50,020 nt of DNA from Paracoccaceae bacterium (GCA_028875855.1 JAGWVA010000027.1:1-50020), one strand, 5' to 3'; numbered from the stretch's first letter, positions 30,481 through 41,664 are shown. Numbers and translations are program-made. Notes: generated from the sequence alone by a model not told the origin.

Positions 30481-30512
30481 AAACGAAAACCGCCGCCCCG
30501 AGGGACGGCGGT
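30481..30512 (-). terminator. Rho-independent terminator of icd
   Basis: Read leftward, CCGCCGTCC pairs with GGGCGGCGG across a short loop and is followed by TTTTCGTTT. It lies 27 bp after the icd stop and has the same T-tail as the dksA terminator. Confidence 0.85.
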
Positions 30513-30538
30513 GATGTTCAGTCCGATCAGCCGGTGGA

Positions 30539-31753
30539 TCAGCCGACGAGCGCCTTGTTGAGGTATTCGTCCACTTTTTCCAGGTAGCCCATCGTGGTCA
30601 GCCACTTCTGGTCGGGCCCGACGAGCAGCGCGAGGTCCTTCGTCATGAAGCCATCCTCGACGCATTGCACGGTGACCTTTTCCAGCGTCTCGGCAAAGCG
30701 CAGCAGTTGCGCGTTGTTGTCGAGCTTGGCGCGATGCTTCAGGCCGCCGGTCCAGGCGTAGATCGAGGCGATGGAGTTGGTCGAGGTCTCCTTGCCCGCC
30801 TGATGCTGGCGGTAGTGGCGCGTCACGGTGCCGTGGGCGGCCTCGGCCTCGACCGTCTTCCCGTCGGGCGTCATCAGAACGCTCGTCATCAGTCCAAGCG
30901 AGCCGAAGCCCTGCGCGACGGTATCGGACTGCACGTCGCCGTCGTAGTTCTTGCAGGCCCAGACATAGCCGCCCGACCATTTCAGCGCGGACGCCACCAT
31001 GTCGTCGATCAGGCGGTGTTCGTAGGTGATGCCGGCGGCCTTGAACTTGTCGGCGAATTCCTCGTCGAAGACTTGCTGGAACAGGTCCTTGAAGCGGCCG
31101 TCATAGGCCTTGAGGATGGTGTTCTTGGTCGAGAGATAGAGCGGCCAGCCAAGGCCCAACGCGTAGTTCATCGAGGCGCGGGCAAAGTCGATGATCGACT
31201 GGTCGAGGTTATACATCCCCATCACCACGCCCGAGCCCGGCGACTGGAACACTTCGCGTTCGATCACCTGGCCGTCTTCGCCCACGAATTTCAGCGTGAG
31301 CTTGCCCTTGCCGGGGAAGCGGAAGTCGGTCGCGCGGTATTGGTCGCCAAAGGCGTGACGGCCGACGACGATCGGCTTCGTCCAGCCCGGCACGAGGCGC
31401 GGCACGTTGCGGCAGATGATCGGCTGGCGGAAGATCACGCCGCCAAGGATGTTGCGGATCGTCCCGTTGGGGGATTTCCACATCTGCTTGAGGCCGAATT
31501 CCTCGACCCGCGCCTCGTCCGGGGTGATCGTGGCGCATTTGACAGCCACGCCGACCTCTTTGGTCTTGTTGGCCGCATCGATGGTGATCTGGTCGTCCGT
31601 GCGGTCACGCTCTTCGATGCCGAGATCGTAATACAGCAGGTCGAGGTCGAGGTAGGGCAGGATCAGCTTCTTCTTGATGAAGTCCCAGATGATGCGGGTC
31701 ATCTCGTCGCCGTCCATCTCGACAACGGGGTTTGCCACCTTGATCTTGGTCAT
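30539..31753 (-). CDS. icd: NADP-dependent isocitrate dehydrogenase
   Basis: This TCA-cycle enzyme converts isocitrate to 2-oxoglutarate with NADP. It is the eukaryote-like homodimeric type of 404 residues found in alphaproteobacteria, not the E. coli type. Signatures are [20 protein letters not shown] at the N-terminus, the substrate loop [20 protein letters not shown], and the metal/NADP region [19 protein letters not shown] followed by [20 protein letters not shown]. The start ATG follows GAGAGGACC. It has its own promoter-like region and a strong terminator. Confidence 0.97.
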   Translation of the reverse strand: MTKIKVANPVVEMDGDEMTRIIWDFIKKKLILPYLDLDLLYYDLGIEERDRTDDQITIDAANKTKEVGVAVKCATITPDEARVEEFGLKQMWKSPNGTIRNILGGVIFRQPIICRNVPRLVPGWTKPIVVGRHAFGDQYRATDFRFPGKGKLTLKFVGEDGQVIEREVFQSPGSGVVMGMYNLDQSIIDFARASMNYALGLGWPLYLSTKNTILKAYDGRFKDLFQQVFDEEFADKFKAAGITYEHRLIDDMVASALKWSGGYVWACKNYDGDVQSDTVAQGFGSLGLMTSVLMTPDGKTVEAEAAHGTVTRHYRQHQAGKETSTNSIASIYAWTGGLKHRAKLDNNAQLLRFAETLEKVTVQCVEDGFMTKDLALLVGPDQKWLTTMGYLEKVDEYLNKALVG

Positions 31754-31786
31754 GTCCGGTCCTCTCGGCTGGGATTCGCTGGGCGC

Positions 31787-31815
31787 GTGATAGCCGAAAA
31801 GTGGGCGCTTGGAAA
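31787..31815 (-). promoter_or_regulatory. Putative sigma70-type promoter of icd
   Basis: On the reverse strand TTTCCA (31810-31815) and TATCAC (31787-31792) are separated by 17 bp, matching four of six consensus bases each. The inferred start lies about 30 bp before the icd ATG. An inverted repeat sits directly upstream of the -35 element. Confidence 0.4.
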
Positions 31816-31816
31816 G

Positions 31817-31838
31817 ACGGTATGCGGTTGTATACCGT
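31817..31838. promoter_or_regulatory. Inverted repeat upstream of icd
   Basis: Arms ACGGTAT (31817-31823) and ATACCGT (31832-31838) flank an 8-base centre. The forward strand contains TTGTATAC, similar to half of GntR/FadR-type operators. It could be an operator in front of icd or a weak hairpin at the end of the HD gene, whose stop is 6 bp away. Confidence 0.45.
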
Positions 31839-31843
31839 GTCGT

Positions 31844-32437
31844 TCAGAAGGCGTCGAAAAACGCCTTTGCCTTGTCGCGCACGAAGGGCCAGAGGCCGGG
31901 CGCGCCACGGGCGACCTTTGCGCCGACGCGGGACTCCAGCTGGTCGAAGGTGACGTTGTAGTCCACCCACGATCCGCCGCCCGATGCGATGTTCTGCAAG
32001 ACCGGCTGCACCCGGTCGATCGACTTGGCAAAGATCGCATCCGGGCTTTCGGCGGCCTCGAACTCTTCCCAGATCGCGCGCAGATCGGCCCCCAGATCGT
32101 CGGGCAGAAGACCGAAGAGCCGATCCGCCGCGGCCTGTTCCCGCGCGGCCTGTTCGGCCGGGTCATGCGCGATGTGGATCGGCGTGTCGCCGGCGTCGAT
32201 CTCGACCAGATCGTGCAGGATCAGCATCCGGATCACCCGGTCGATCCGCACCTCCGGCCCGGCCTGATCGGCCAGCACCAGCGCGTAAAGCGTCAGGTGC
32301 CACGAATGCTCGCCCGAATTCTCGGGCCGCGCCCCTTCCAGCACCGGGGTCGCGCGCAGGATGCCCTTGAGCCGGTCAGCCTCTTGCAGGAAGGCGAATT
32401 GACGCGCCAGGCGCTCTGGACCCGGGGACGCCGTCAT
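31844..32437 (-). CDS. HD domain phosphohydrolase (YfbR-like)
   Basis: This 197-residue metal-dependent phosphohydrolase has the HD signature: His in EHSWHLTLYAL, His-Asp in LILHDLVEIDAGD, and a distal Asp in KSIDRVQPVLQN. This is the pattern of YfbR/YGK1-like 5'-deoxynucleotidases, so a role in nucleotide clean-up is likely, but the substrate is not certain. Its start overlaps the stop of the 78-aa gene (ATGA), which itself is 7 bp behind an alpha/beta hydrolase gene, so the three form one leftward operon. Confidence 0.88.
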   Translation of the reverse strand: MTASPGPERLARQFAFLQEADRLKGILRATPVLEGARPENSGEHSWHLTLYALVLADQAGPEVRIDRVIRMLILHDLVEIDAGDTPIHIAHDPAEQAAREQAAADRLFGLLPDDLGADLRAIWEEFEAAESPDAIFAKSIDRVQPVLQNIASGGGSWVDYNVTFDQLESRVGAKVARGAPGLWPFVRDKAKAFFDAF

Positions 32438-32670
32438 GGCTCCCCGCCGGTCTCCGAGCGGTGCGAGGCCAGCGTGCGGCCAAGGAATTCGCGCCCGCGC
32501 CGTTCGGCCAGCCGCAGCCGCATCGCGGTCATGAAGGCCTCCTGCAGGGTCGGGGACAGCTCCCCGATCACGCGAGAGACCTTTTCGTAGTATCGGTCGT
32601 CGCCGATCTCGTCCATCGCCGCAAGCGTGTCCCGGGCGAGGCCTTCGGCGAGGTCGTCGATCAAGCTCAT
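32434..32670 (-). CDS. Conserved small helical protein, unknown function
   Basis: This 78-residue protein starts MSLIDDLAEGLARDTLAAMD; the upstream frame is open only to 32697. It is predicted to be all helical, acidic at the N-terminus and basic in the middle (MRLRLAERRGREFLGRTL). There are no cysteines or membrane segments. I do not recognise a family. It is overlapped at its 3' end by the HD gene (ATGA) and preceded by the alpha/beta hydrolase with 7 bp between, so expression is shared. Confidence 0.75.
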   Translation of the reverse strand: MSLIDDLAEGLARDTLAAMDEIGDDRYYEKVSRVIGELSPTLQEAFMTAMRLRLAERRGREFLGRTLASHRSETGGEP

Positions 32671-32677
32671 GGCAGCC

Positions 32678-33331
32678 TCAGCGCGACGTTTCGCCAAGCC
32701 GGCGCTTCACATAGGACGAGACGCTGGTGATGAGCGTGTCCATGTGATCGTCTTCGAAGAAGTGGCCCGCGCCCTCTACCTCCTGGTGGGTGATGGTGAT
32801 GCCCTTCTGCTCGTGCAGCTTGTTGACCAGCGACTGGGTGTCCTTGGGCGGCGCGACGCGGTCGGCAGTCCCGTTGATGATGAGACCGGAGGCCGGGCAG
32901 GGCGCAAGGAACGAGAAGTCATACATGTTCGCGGGCGGCGCGACCGAGATGAAGCCGGTGATCTCGGGCCGCCGCATCAGAAGCTGCATCCCGATCCAGG
33001 CGCCGAAGGAAAAGCCCGCGACCCAGCAGTGCTTGGCGTTCTGGTTCATCGACTGGAGGTAATCGAGCGCGGAGGCCGCGTCCGACAGCTCGCCGATGCC
33101 CTGATCGTATTCGCCCTGGCTGCGCCCCACGCCGCGGAAGTTGAACCGCAGCACGGTGAAGCCAAGGTTGTAGAAGGCGTAGTGGAGGTTATAGACCACC
33201 TTGTTGTTCATCGTGCCCCCGAACTGCGGGTGCGGATGAAGGATGATGGCGATGGGAGCGTCTTTTTCCTTCTGGGGATGGTAACGACCTTCAAGCCGGC
33301 CTTCCGGGCCAGGAAAAATCACTTCGGGCAT
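32678..33331 (-). CDS. Alpha/beta hydrolase
   Basis: This 217-residue cytoplasmic hydrolase is of the dienelactone hydrolase-like type. It has the oxyanion region ILHPHPQFGGTMNN, RFNFRGVGRSQGEYD, the nucleophile elbow GFSFGAWIG (Ser), an Asp in NGTADRVAPP and the His in EGAGHFFEDD. The substrate is unknown; the family includes esterases and CocE/NonD-like members. It is divergent from iscR with 149 bp between, and is the first gene of a leftward operon of three. Confidence 0.9.
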   Translation of the reverse strand: MPEVIFPGPEGRLEGRYHPQKEKDAPIAIILHPHPQFGGTMNNKVVYNLHYAFYNLGFTVLRFNFRGVGRSQGEYDQGIGELSDAASALDYLQSMNQNAKHCWVAGFSFGAWIGMQLLMRRPEITGFISVAPPANMYDFSFLAPCPASGLIINGTADRVAPPKDTQSLVNKLHEQKGITITHQEVEGAGHFFEDDHMDTLITSVSSYVKRRLGETSR

Positions 33332-33370
33332 CGGTGCCTGCTTTCCTCAGCGGTGCCGGCGCCGCCATTC

Positions 33371-33399
33371 TTGACGGATTTCGTCGGACATCCTAGAAC
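33371..33399 (+). promoter_or_regulatory. Putative sigma70-type promoter of iscR-suf operon
   Basis: TTGACG (33371-33376) and TAGAAC (33394-33399) have exactly 17 bp between them. A small palindrome, GAACAGTTC (33396-33404), overlaps the -10 region and start site and is a candidate operator for IscR or another iron regulator. No E. coli-like IscR site is evident. About 80 bases of leader follow before the ATG. Confidence 0.55.
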
Positions 33400-33480
33400 A
33401 GTTCCAATTCCGGACGAGCCGGGACGGGTAGGAGGTAAGGAACCTTCTGTCCGGCGTCAATCCATTTGGCGGGGATTCCC

Positions 33481-33942
33481 ATGAAACTGTCCACCAAGGG
33501 GCGCTATGCGATGGTCGCTCTCGCCGATCTGGCGCTTGCCGGCGCCGAGGACCGCGTGACGCTGGCCGAGATCGCCAAGCGGCAGGATATCTCGCTGGCC
33601 TATCTGGAGCAGCTTTTCGTCAAGCTGCGCCGGGCGAACCTGGTGGAATCCGTGCGCGGGCCGGGGGGCGGCTACAAGCTTGCGCGGTCGGCCGATGCGA
33701 TCCGCGTGAGCGAGATCCTGGAGGCGGTGGACGAGACCGTCAGCGCCATGCATCAGGGCGCAGGCGCCTCGGGCGGGTCGTCGGGATCGCGGGCGCAGTC
33801 GCTTACGAACCGGTTGTGGGAGAGCCTGAGCGCGAACGTCTATGTCTTTTTGCACCAGACGCGGCTGTCAGACGTGATCGCCAACGAATTGCGCCCCTGT
33901 CCGGCGGTCCCGGCCCTGTTCCGGGTGGTGGACGAGGACTGA
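33481..33942 (+). CDS. iscR: Rrf2 family regulator IscR, single-cysteine type
   Basis: This iron-sulfur/iron-responsive repressor of 153 residues is the first gene of the isc-suf operon and probably autoregulates it. The N-terminal winged helix is typical (MKLSTKGRYAMVALADLAL, QDISLAYLEQLFVKLRRANL, RGPGGGYKLAR). E. coli IscR uses three clustered cysteines for its cluster; here those are missing, replaced by a Gly/Ser-rich stretch (92-103), and the only cysteine is Cys140. The same has been reported for Rhodobacter sphaeroides IscR, which still binds a cluster by an unusual ligation. The ATG at 33481 is chosen over the upstream in-frame codon by homology. Confidence 0.92.
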   Translation: MKLSTKGRYAMVALADLALAGAEDRVTLAEIAKRQDISLAYLEQLFVKLRRANLVESVRGPGGGYKLARSADAIRVSEILEAVDETVSAMHQGAGASGGSSGSRAQSLTNRLWESLSANVYVFLHQTRLSDVIANELRPCPAVPALFRVVDED

Positions 33943-33951
33943 GGGCGGCGT

Positions 33952-33995
33952 GGGGCTCTGCCCCACACCCCGGGATATTTGGGCCAAAGAGAACG
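33952..33995 (+). repeat. Intergenic GC palindrome with GGGATATTTGG motif
   Basis: A GGGGCTCTGCCCC hairpin is followed by CACCCCGGGATATTTGGGCC and then AAAGAGAA. I recall near-identical sequence between genes in many Rhodobacteraceae genomes, so this is probably a copy of a family-wide interspersed repeat. No second copy is seen in this window. It sits between iscR and the desulfurase gene and would form a hairpin in the operon mRNA. Confidence 0.5.
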
Positions 33996-34012
33996 AGGAA
34001 GAAGGGCGCGGC

Positions 34013-35059
34013 GTGGGCGAGCGGCTGTATCTGGACTGGAACGCGACGACTCCGCTTCGGGCGGAGGCGCGCGCGGCCATGGTCGCGGCGATGGATGTCG
34101 TGGGAAACCCGTCGTCGGTCCATGCGGAGGGGCGCGCGGCCAAGGCGCTGATGGAGCGGGCGCGGGCGCAGGTGGCCGCCGCGCTCGGCGCGGAGGGAGC
34201 GGATGTGGTCTTCACCTCCGGTTCGACCGAGGCGGCGGCGCTGGCGCTGGCGGGGCGGGGTCTGGCCTGCGCCGGGGTGGAGCATGATGCGGTCGCGGCC
34301 TGGTGCGATGTGGCGCTGCCGGTCGATCCGGCAGGGCGCGTGACGGTCGCGGATCCGGGGCAAAGCGCCCTGCAACTGGCCAATCCCGAGACCGGCGTGG
34401 TGCAGGACCTGCCCGCGGGGCTGGCGGTCAGCGACCTCACGCAGGGGTTTGGCAAGCTGCCGGTGGCGTTCAACTGGCTGGGCTGCGACATGGGCTTTGT
34501 CTCGGCCCACAAGCTGGGCGGGCCGAAGGGCATCGGTGCGCTGGTGATCCGGCGGGGGCTGGACGTGGCGGCGCAGCTCAGGGGCGGCGGGCAGGAGATG
34601 GGGCGGCGCGCCGGCACCGAGAACCTGATCGGCATTGCGGGCTTAGGGGCCGCGGCCGAAGCGGCGGCGCGGGACCTTGCGCAGGGGGTCTGGGACGAAG
34701 TTGCCGAAATTAGAAATATTCTAGAAGAGGCATTGGCCTTGGCTGAAAACCAGACTATTATTGTCGGGAAAGGTGGCGCGCGGCTGCCGAACACGACCTG
34801 CATGATCGCCTCGGGCTGGAAGGGCGAGACACAGGTGATGCAGATGGATCTGGCGGGCTTCGCGGTTTCTGCGGGCTCGGCCTGTTCGTCGGGCAAGGTT
34901 CGGCCAAGCCGGGTGCTGCGCGCCATGGGCTACGACGAGGAGGCGGCAATGTCTGCGCTGCGCATCTCGATCGGGCCGGGCGTGGGACGCGACGATGTGT
35001 TGCGCTTTGCGGAAGGCTGGCAGCGGCAAGCGCTGCGCCGACGCGCGAAGGGCGCATGA
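34013..35059 (+). CDS. Cysteine desulfurase, IscS/NifS-like, short form
   Basis: This PLP enzyme takes sulfur from cysteine for cluster assembly. The PLP lysine is in VSAHKLGGPKGIGAL and the sulfur-carrying cysteine in SAGSACSSGKVRPS, a class I (IscS/NifS) loop. The GTG at 34013 was chosen because GAGGAAGAAGGG lies upstream and MGERLYLDWNATTPL fits the family. The protein has 348 residues, some 30-50 fewer than usual. The conserved HxDxxQ segment appears as VSDLTQ, with Val in place of His. Bases 34699-34776 are AT-rich with codons rare in the neighbours. With sufS at the operon end there are two desulfurases; the split of labour is unknown. Confidence 0.9.
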   Translation: MGERLYLDWNATTPLRAEARAAMVAAMDVVGNPSSVHAEGRAAKALMERARAQVAAALGAEGADVVFTSGSTEAAALALAGRGLACAGVEHDAVAAWCDVALPVDPAGRVTVADPGQSALQLANPETGVVQDLPAGLAVSDLTQGFGKLPVAFNWLGCDMGFVSAHKLGGPKGIGALVIRRGLDVAAQLRGGGQEMGRRAGTENLIGIAGLGAAAEAAARDLAQGVWDEVAEIRNILEEALALAENQTIIVGKGGARLPNTTCMIASGWKGETQVMQMDLAGFAVSAGSACSSGKVRPSRVLRAMGYDEEAAMSALRISIGPGVGRDDVLRFAEGWQRQALRRRAKGA

Positions 35060-35104
35060 GGATCGGGGCGCAAGCCTCTGGGAATACGAAGGAACGGGTG
35101 TTGC

Positions 35105-36640
35105 ATGGCGGCTCTGGACAAGGCGAAGGCTGAAGACGACCTGCGCGAGGGCGTCGATCGCGAGACGATCGAGACCGTGAAGGCGATGTCGGGCAGCTAC
35201 AAATACGGCTGGGAAACCGAGATCGAGACCGAATACGCGCCGAAGGGGCTGAACGAGGATATCGTCCGGCTGATCAGCGAGAAAAACGGCGAGCCCGCGT
35301 GGATGACCGACTGGCGGCTGGCGGCCTATCGCCGCTGGCTGGAGATGAAGGAACCCCGCTGGGCGATGCTCAACTACCCCGAGATCGACTATCAGGACCA
35401 GTTCTACTACGCCAAGCCCAAGAGCATGGGGACGAAGCCCAAGAGCCTCGACGAGGTCGATCCGAAGCTTCTGGCCACTTACGAAAAGCTTGGCATCCCG
35501 TTGAAGGAGCAGATGATTCTGGCGGGTGTCGAGGGGGCGGAGCAGACCCCGGCAGAGGGGCGCAAGGTCGCGGTGGACGCGGTCTTCGACTCCGTCTCGG
35601 TCGGCACGACCTTCAAGGAAGAGCTGAAGAAGGCCGGCGTGATCTTCATGTCGATCTCGGAGGCGATCAAGGAGCACCCCGAGCTGGTGCGCAAGTATCT
35701 GGGCTCGGTCGTTCCCGCCTCGGACAACTTCTTTGCCACGCTGAACTCGGCCGTCTTCTCGGATGGCAGCTTCGTCTACATCCCGCCGGGGGTGCGCTGC
35801 CCGATGGAGCTTTCGACCTATTTCCGCATCAACGCCGAGAACACCGGCCAGTTCGAGCGCACGCTGATCATCGCCGACAAGGGCAGCTATGTGAGCTACC
35901 TCGAAGGCTGCACGGCGCCCAAGCGCGATGTGGCGCAGCTTCATGCGGCGGTGGTGGAGATCGTCATCCTCGAGGATGCCGAGGTGAAGTATTCCACCGT
36001 GCAGAACTGGTATCCCGGCGACGAGATGGGCCGTGGCGGCATCTACAACTTCGTCACCAAGCGTGCCGACTGCCGTGAGGCGCGCGCCAAGGTGATGTGG
36101 ACGCAGGTGGAGACCGGCTCGGCCATCACGTGGAAATATCCCTCCTGCATCCTGCGCGGCGACGACAGCCAGGGCGAGTTCTATTCCATCGCGATCGCCA
36201 ACAATGCCCAGCAGGCCGACACCGGCACGAAGATGGTGCATCTTGGCAAGAACACCCGCTCGCGCATTGTTTCCAAAGGGATTTCCGCCGGGCGCGCGCA
36301 GAATACCTATCGCGGTCTGGTGTCGATTCACCCGAAGGCGAAGGGCAGCCGCAACTACACCCAGTGCGACAGTCTGCTGATCGGCGACAAGTGCGGGGCG
36401 CATACGGTCCCCTATATCGAAGTGAAGAACAACTCGTCTCGCTGCGAGCACGAGGCGACGACCTCGAAGGTGGACGAGGATCAGCTGTTCTACTGCCGCA
36501 GTCGCGGGATGGACGAGGAAGAGGCCGTGGCGCTGGTCGTGAACGGCTTCTGCAAGGAGGTGCTGCAGGCCCTGCCGATGGAATTTGCGATGGAGGCCCA
36601 AAGCCTTGTCGCGATCAGCCTGGAAGGGTCGGTGGGGTGA
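35105..36640 (+). CDS. sufB: Fe-S cluster assembly scaffold SufB
   Basis: SufB, with SufC and SufD, forms the SufBC2D scaffold on which iron-sulfur clusters are built. The protein has 511 residues, including an N-terminal helical part and the beta-helix core. Signatures are [40 protein letters not shown], and near the C-terminus [20 protein letters not shown] with the conserved Cys that accepts sulfur. The ATG at 35105 follows GAAGGAACGGG. It overlaps the next gene by GTGA. Confidence 0.97.
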   Translation: MAALDKAKAEDDLREGVDRETIETVKAMSGSYKYGWETEIETEYAPKGLNEDIVRLISEKNGEPAWMTDWRLAAYRRWLEMKEPRWAMLNYPEIDYQDQFYYAKPKSMGTKPKSLDEVDPKLLATYEKLGIPLKEQMILAGVEGAEQTPAEGRKVAVDAVFDSVSVGTTFKEELKKAGVIFMSISEAIKEHPELVRKYLGSVVPASDNFFATLNSAVFSDGSFVYIPPGVRCPMELSTYFRINAENTGQFERTLIIADKGSYVSYLEGCTAPKRDVAQLHAAVVEIVILEDAEVKYSTVQNWYPGDEMGRGGIYNFVTKRADCREARAKVMWTQVETGSAITWKYPSCILRGDDSQGEFYSIAIANNAQQADTGTKMVHLGKNTRSRIVSKGISAGRAQNTYRGLVSIHPKAKGSRNYTQCDSLLIGDKCGAHTVPYIEVKNNSSRCEHEATTSKVDEDQLFYCRSRGMDEEEAVALVVNGFCKEVLQALPMEFAMEAQSLVAISLEGSVG

Positions 36641-37251
36641 CCGAGGCAGCCGCCGCAGGTCTGACAGCCGTCGAACGGCCCGGGCTGACCATGCCCGCGG
36701 CCGAGGCTGCGGCGCTGGCGGCGGCCTATGCCGAGGCCGGTTGCGTGCTGGAATACGGCGCGGGCGGATCGACCGTTCTGGCGGCGGAGCGGCCGGGAAA
36801 GACGGTCATCACCGTTGAAAGCGATGCCGATTGGGTCGCGCGGATGCAGGCGTGGTTTGCCGCCAATCCGCCGGCTGGCGAGGTCGTGCTGCACCATGCC
36901 GACATCGGTCCGACGAAGGACTGGGGCCACCCTGCCGATCAGTCGGCGCTGCGCCGCTGGCCCGGCTATGCGCTGTCGGTCTGGGATCGCAAGGACTTCC
37001 GGCACCCGGATGTGGTGCTGATCGACGGCCGCTTTCGCGTGGCCTGCCTTCTGGCGACGGCGTTCCGGATCACCCGGCCCGTTACCGTGCTGTTCGACGA
37101 TTACGCCGGACGCAAACACTATCACGGGGTGGAGGAGTTCATCCGCCCCACGGCCCTTGTCGGACGCATGGCGCTGTTCGATCTGGTGCCGCAACCCGTG
37201 CCCGCGGACAAGCTGGGCTGGATCATTCCCCATTTCACGCGACCGGCGTGA
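36637..37251 (+). CDS. Unknown protein between sufB and sufC, methyltransferase-like fold
   Basis: This 204-residue protein starts with GTG overlapping the sufB stop. After a short helical start, residues 37-58 ([17 protein letters not shown]) look like motif I of Rossmann-type SAM-dependent methyltransferases, followed by [12 protein letters not shown] as motif II-like acidic strand, and [17 protein letters not shown] as a later strand. No catalytic residues can be assigned. Comparable genes occur at this place in Rhodobacter suf operons, annotated as hypothetical. Its location inside the operon suggests a link to cluster assembly or repair, which is inference. Confidence 0.75.
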   Translation: MTEAAAAGLTAVERPGLTMPAAEAAALAAAYAEAGCVLEYGAGGSTVLAAERPGKTVITVESDADWVARMQAWFAANPPAGEVVLHHADIGPTKDWGHPADQSALRRWPGYALSVWDRKDFRHPDVVLIDGRFRVACLLATAFRITRPVTVLFDDYAGRKHYHGVEEFIRPTALVGRMALFDLVPQPVPADKLGWIIPHFTRPA

Positions 37252-37266
37252 GGAGACGAGGATAAG

Positions 37267-38021
<755 letters not shown>

Positions 38022-38022
<1 letters not shown>

Positions 38023-39305
38023 TGGCGCAGACGGCGGTGAAGGCGGGCGGCGAGCGTCTGGCGACGCTGGCGCTGCCCGAAAGCGGGGCCTGGCTGGCCG
38101 CCGCGCGCAAGGCGGCCCAGGCGCGGCTTCTGGCGATGGGCCTGCCGGGGCGACGCGACGAATACTGGAAATACACCAATCCCACCTCGTTGACGGACGC
38201 GGCGGTGACCTCTGCCGCGGCGTTCGACGATCCGTCCGAGGCGCCGGCCTTTGACGCGATCGACCGCGTCACGCTGGTCTTTACCGACGGCGTTTTCGAT
38301 GCCGATGCCTCGGACGATCCGGCCGCGGCGGGGGTGGAGATCACGCGGCTTGCAGAGGCGGGCGCGCGCGATCTGCACTGGGCACGCGATCTTTACGGCG
38401 TGCTGGAAACGCGCGGGCAGACGCCGGTGGCGCGCCCGCTGGCGGCGCTGAATTCGGCCCTTGCGACGGATGGGGTGCTGATCCATGCGACGGGCCGGGC
38501 CACGAAACCGGTGAGCCTTGTTTATCGCCACAGATCAGAAACTTCCGACGCGAACCTTCACCACTGCATCAAGCTGGATGCGGGGGCGGAGATGACGATT
38601 CTGGAATCCGGGCCCGGGGCTGCGCGCTTCAACACGGTGATGGAGGTCGAGGTGGCCGATGGCGCTGCCTTCCACCACATCCGCACGCAGGGCCGTGACC
38701 ACGACCGCCGGGTGGCCACGCATATCTTCGCCCGCCTCGGCGCGGAAAGCCGGTTCAAGACGTTCACGCTGACCGCGAACGGCGTGCTGACCCGCAACGA
38801 AGCGGTGGTGGAGCTGACGGGCGACGACGCCCAGGCCCATATCGCCGGGGCTGCGATGGGCGATGGCGGGTTTCACCACGACGATACCGTCTTCATCACC
38901 CACGACGCCGAACGCTGCGAAAGCCGGCAGGTCTTCAAGAAGGTGCTCAAGGGCGGCGCGGTCGGCGTCTTTCAGGGCAAGATCCTGGTGAAGCCCGGCG
39001 CCCAGAAGACGGATGGCTACCAGATCAGCCAGTCGCTTCTGCTTGACGACGACAGCCAATTCCTCGCCAAGCCGGAACTCGAGATCTATGCCGACGACGT
39101 GAAATGCTCGCACGGCTCGACTTCGGGCGCGATCGACGAGACGGCGCTGTTCTACCTGCGTTCGCGCGGGGTGCCGGAGAAGACGGCGCAGGCGCTGCTG
39201 GTGCAGGCCTTCCTTGCCGAGGCGATCGAGGAGATCGAGGACGCAGCGATCGCCGAAGACGTGCGCGGCCGTCTGGACGCCTGGCTTGCCCGCAGGATGG
39301 GGTGA
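38022..39305 (+). CDS. sufD: Fe-S cluster assembly protein SufD
   Basis: SufD partners SufB in the scaffold and is needed for iron entry. The 427-residue protein has a helical N-terminus with the conserved GLPGRRDEYWKYTN motif (about 43-56) and a beta-helix core ending in VKCSHGSTSGAIDETALFYL, including the conserved His. The last part is helical (AQALLVQAFLAEAIEEIED). It overlaps the following gene by one base (TGATG). Confidence 0.96.
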
Positions 39306-39793
39306 TGTCGGTCAGCACGGACATCCTTGAAAGCTACCGCGCGCCCGGGCGGGTCATGGCGCGCAAGCTCGCGCAGGGCCCGCGCGAGGATCGGGCGCTG
39401 GCCACGCTGATGGGGGCCCTGGGCCTGATCTTCGTGGGCCAGTGGCCGGGCCTGATCCGGGCCGCGCGGCTTGACCCGTCGATTCCGGTCGATGCGCGGA
39501 TCGGGGGGGCGCTGATGGGGCTGATGTTCCTGATGCCGCTGATCGCCTACGGCGTTGCGGCGCTGGTGCGGATCGTGGCGCGGGTGCTTGGCGGCAAGGG
39601 AAGCTGGTTCGGCGCGCGGCTCGCGCTGTTCTGGTCGCTGCTGGCGGTCAGTCCGCTGATGCTGGTGCAAGGCCTGATCGCAGGACTGACGGGGCCGGGG
39701 CCGCTCTTGTCCGTGATGGAGGGGGTGGTGCTTGCCGCCTTCCTCTGGTTATGGATCAACGCGGTTCGGGTTGTCGAAAAGGGGCTGTCATGA
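39305..39793 (+). CDS. YIP1-like membrane protein
   Basis: This 162-residue integral membrane protein starts directly at the sufD stop (TGATG). It has a soluble N-terminus (about 1-35) and about four hydrophobic segments (for example LMGALGLIFVGQWPGLI, LMGLMFLMPLIAYGVAALV, LALFWSLLAVSPLMLVQGLI and VVLAAFLWLWINAV). The layout and the following paralogue fit the Yip1/DUF1282 family, but the match is by topology, so the family name is tentative. The stop overlaps the next start as ATGATG. A role in cluster assembly is not known. Confidence 0.75.
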   Translation: MSVSTDILESYRAPGRVMARKLAQGPREDRALATLMGALGLIFVGQWPGLIRAARLDPSIPVDARIGGALMGLMFLMPLIAYGVAALVRIVARVLGGKGSWFGARLALFWSLLAVSPLMLVQGLIAGLTGPGPLLSVMEGVVLAAFLWLWINAVRVVEKGLS

Positions 39794-40376
39794 TGCCGCA
39801 GACCGACTGGTTGGGGCTGGCGCGGGAATCGGTGTTCAATCCCCGCCTCGCCGCGCGCGCCATCCTGCGGATGGGACTGCCCATGAAGGTGCTTAGGCAG
39901 GCGCTTCTGCTGGTCTCGATCCTGACCGACCTGCTGATGTTTGCGGAACTGGCCGCGGGCGGGGGGGCGACCTTCCTGCTGGGCACGGCGGTGCCCGATC
40001 CGATCGCGCTGGCCGGGATGCAGTTCGCCTCGCTCGTGGTGACGTCTCTCGCGCTTTACGGCATCGGGCGGATGTTCGGCGGCAGGGGCGATCTTGCGGG
40101 CGCCATGGCGCTGGTAATCTGGATGCAGGTCATCATGCTGGGCTTCGGCCTCGCGCAGACGGTGGCCTATTTCCTGCTGCCGGGGCTTGGCAACGCGCTC
40201 GGGCTTGCGTCGATCGTGATGATGCTCTGGCTTCTGACGCAATTCACGCTTGAACTGCATGGCTTTACAAACGCCTGGCTGGTGTTCCTTGGCATCATCG
40301 CGGGGGCGCTGGTGTTGGTCTTCAGCCTGAGCTTCCTTCTGATGGCCTTTGGCGTCTTTGTTCCCGGAGTGGCCTG

Positions 40377-40377
<1 letters not shown>
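39790..40377 (+). CDS. YIP1 family membrane protein
   Basis: This 195-residue protein has a soluble N-terminus with NPRLAARAILRMGLPMKVLR and about five membrane segments. Segments with conserved glycines and prolines (LYGIGRMFGGRGDLAGAMAL and LLPGLGNALGLASIVMMLW) are typical of the Yip1 domain in bacteria. Two ATGs (39790, 39793) are possible; the first overlaps the upstream stop. Its stop overlaps the sufS start (TGATG). The gene is a regular member of suf operons in Rhodobacteraceae; its function is unknown. Confidence 0.85.
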
Positions 40378-41597
<1,220 letters not shown>

Positions 41598-41664
41598 GGC
41601 GAAGGCCCGGCCAAGCCCCGGCCCGCACAGGCGAAAAGGGGCGTCCGGCCGATGCGATTGCCCG

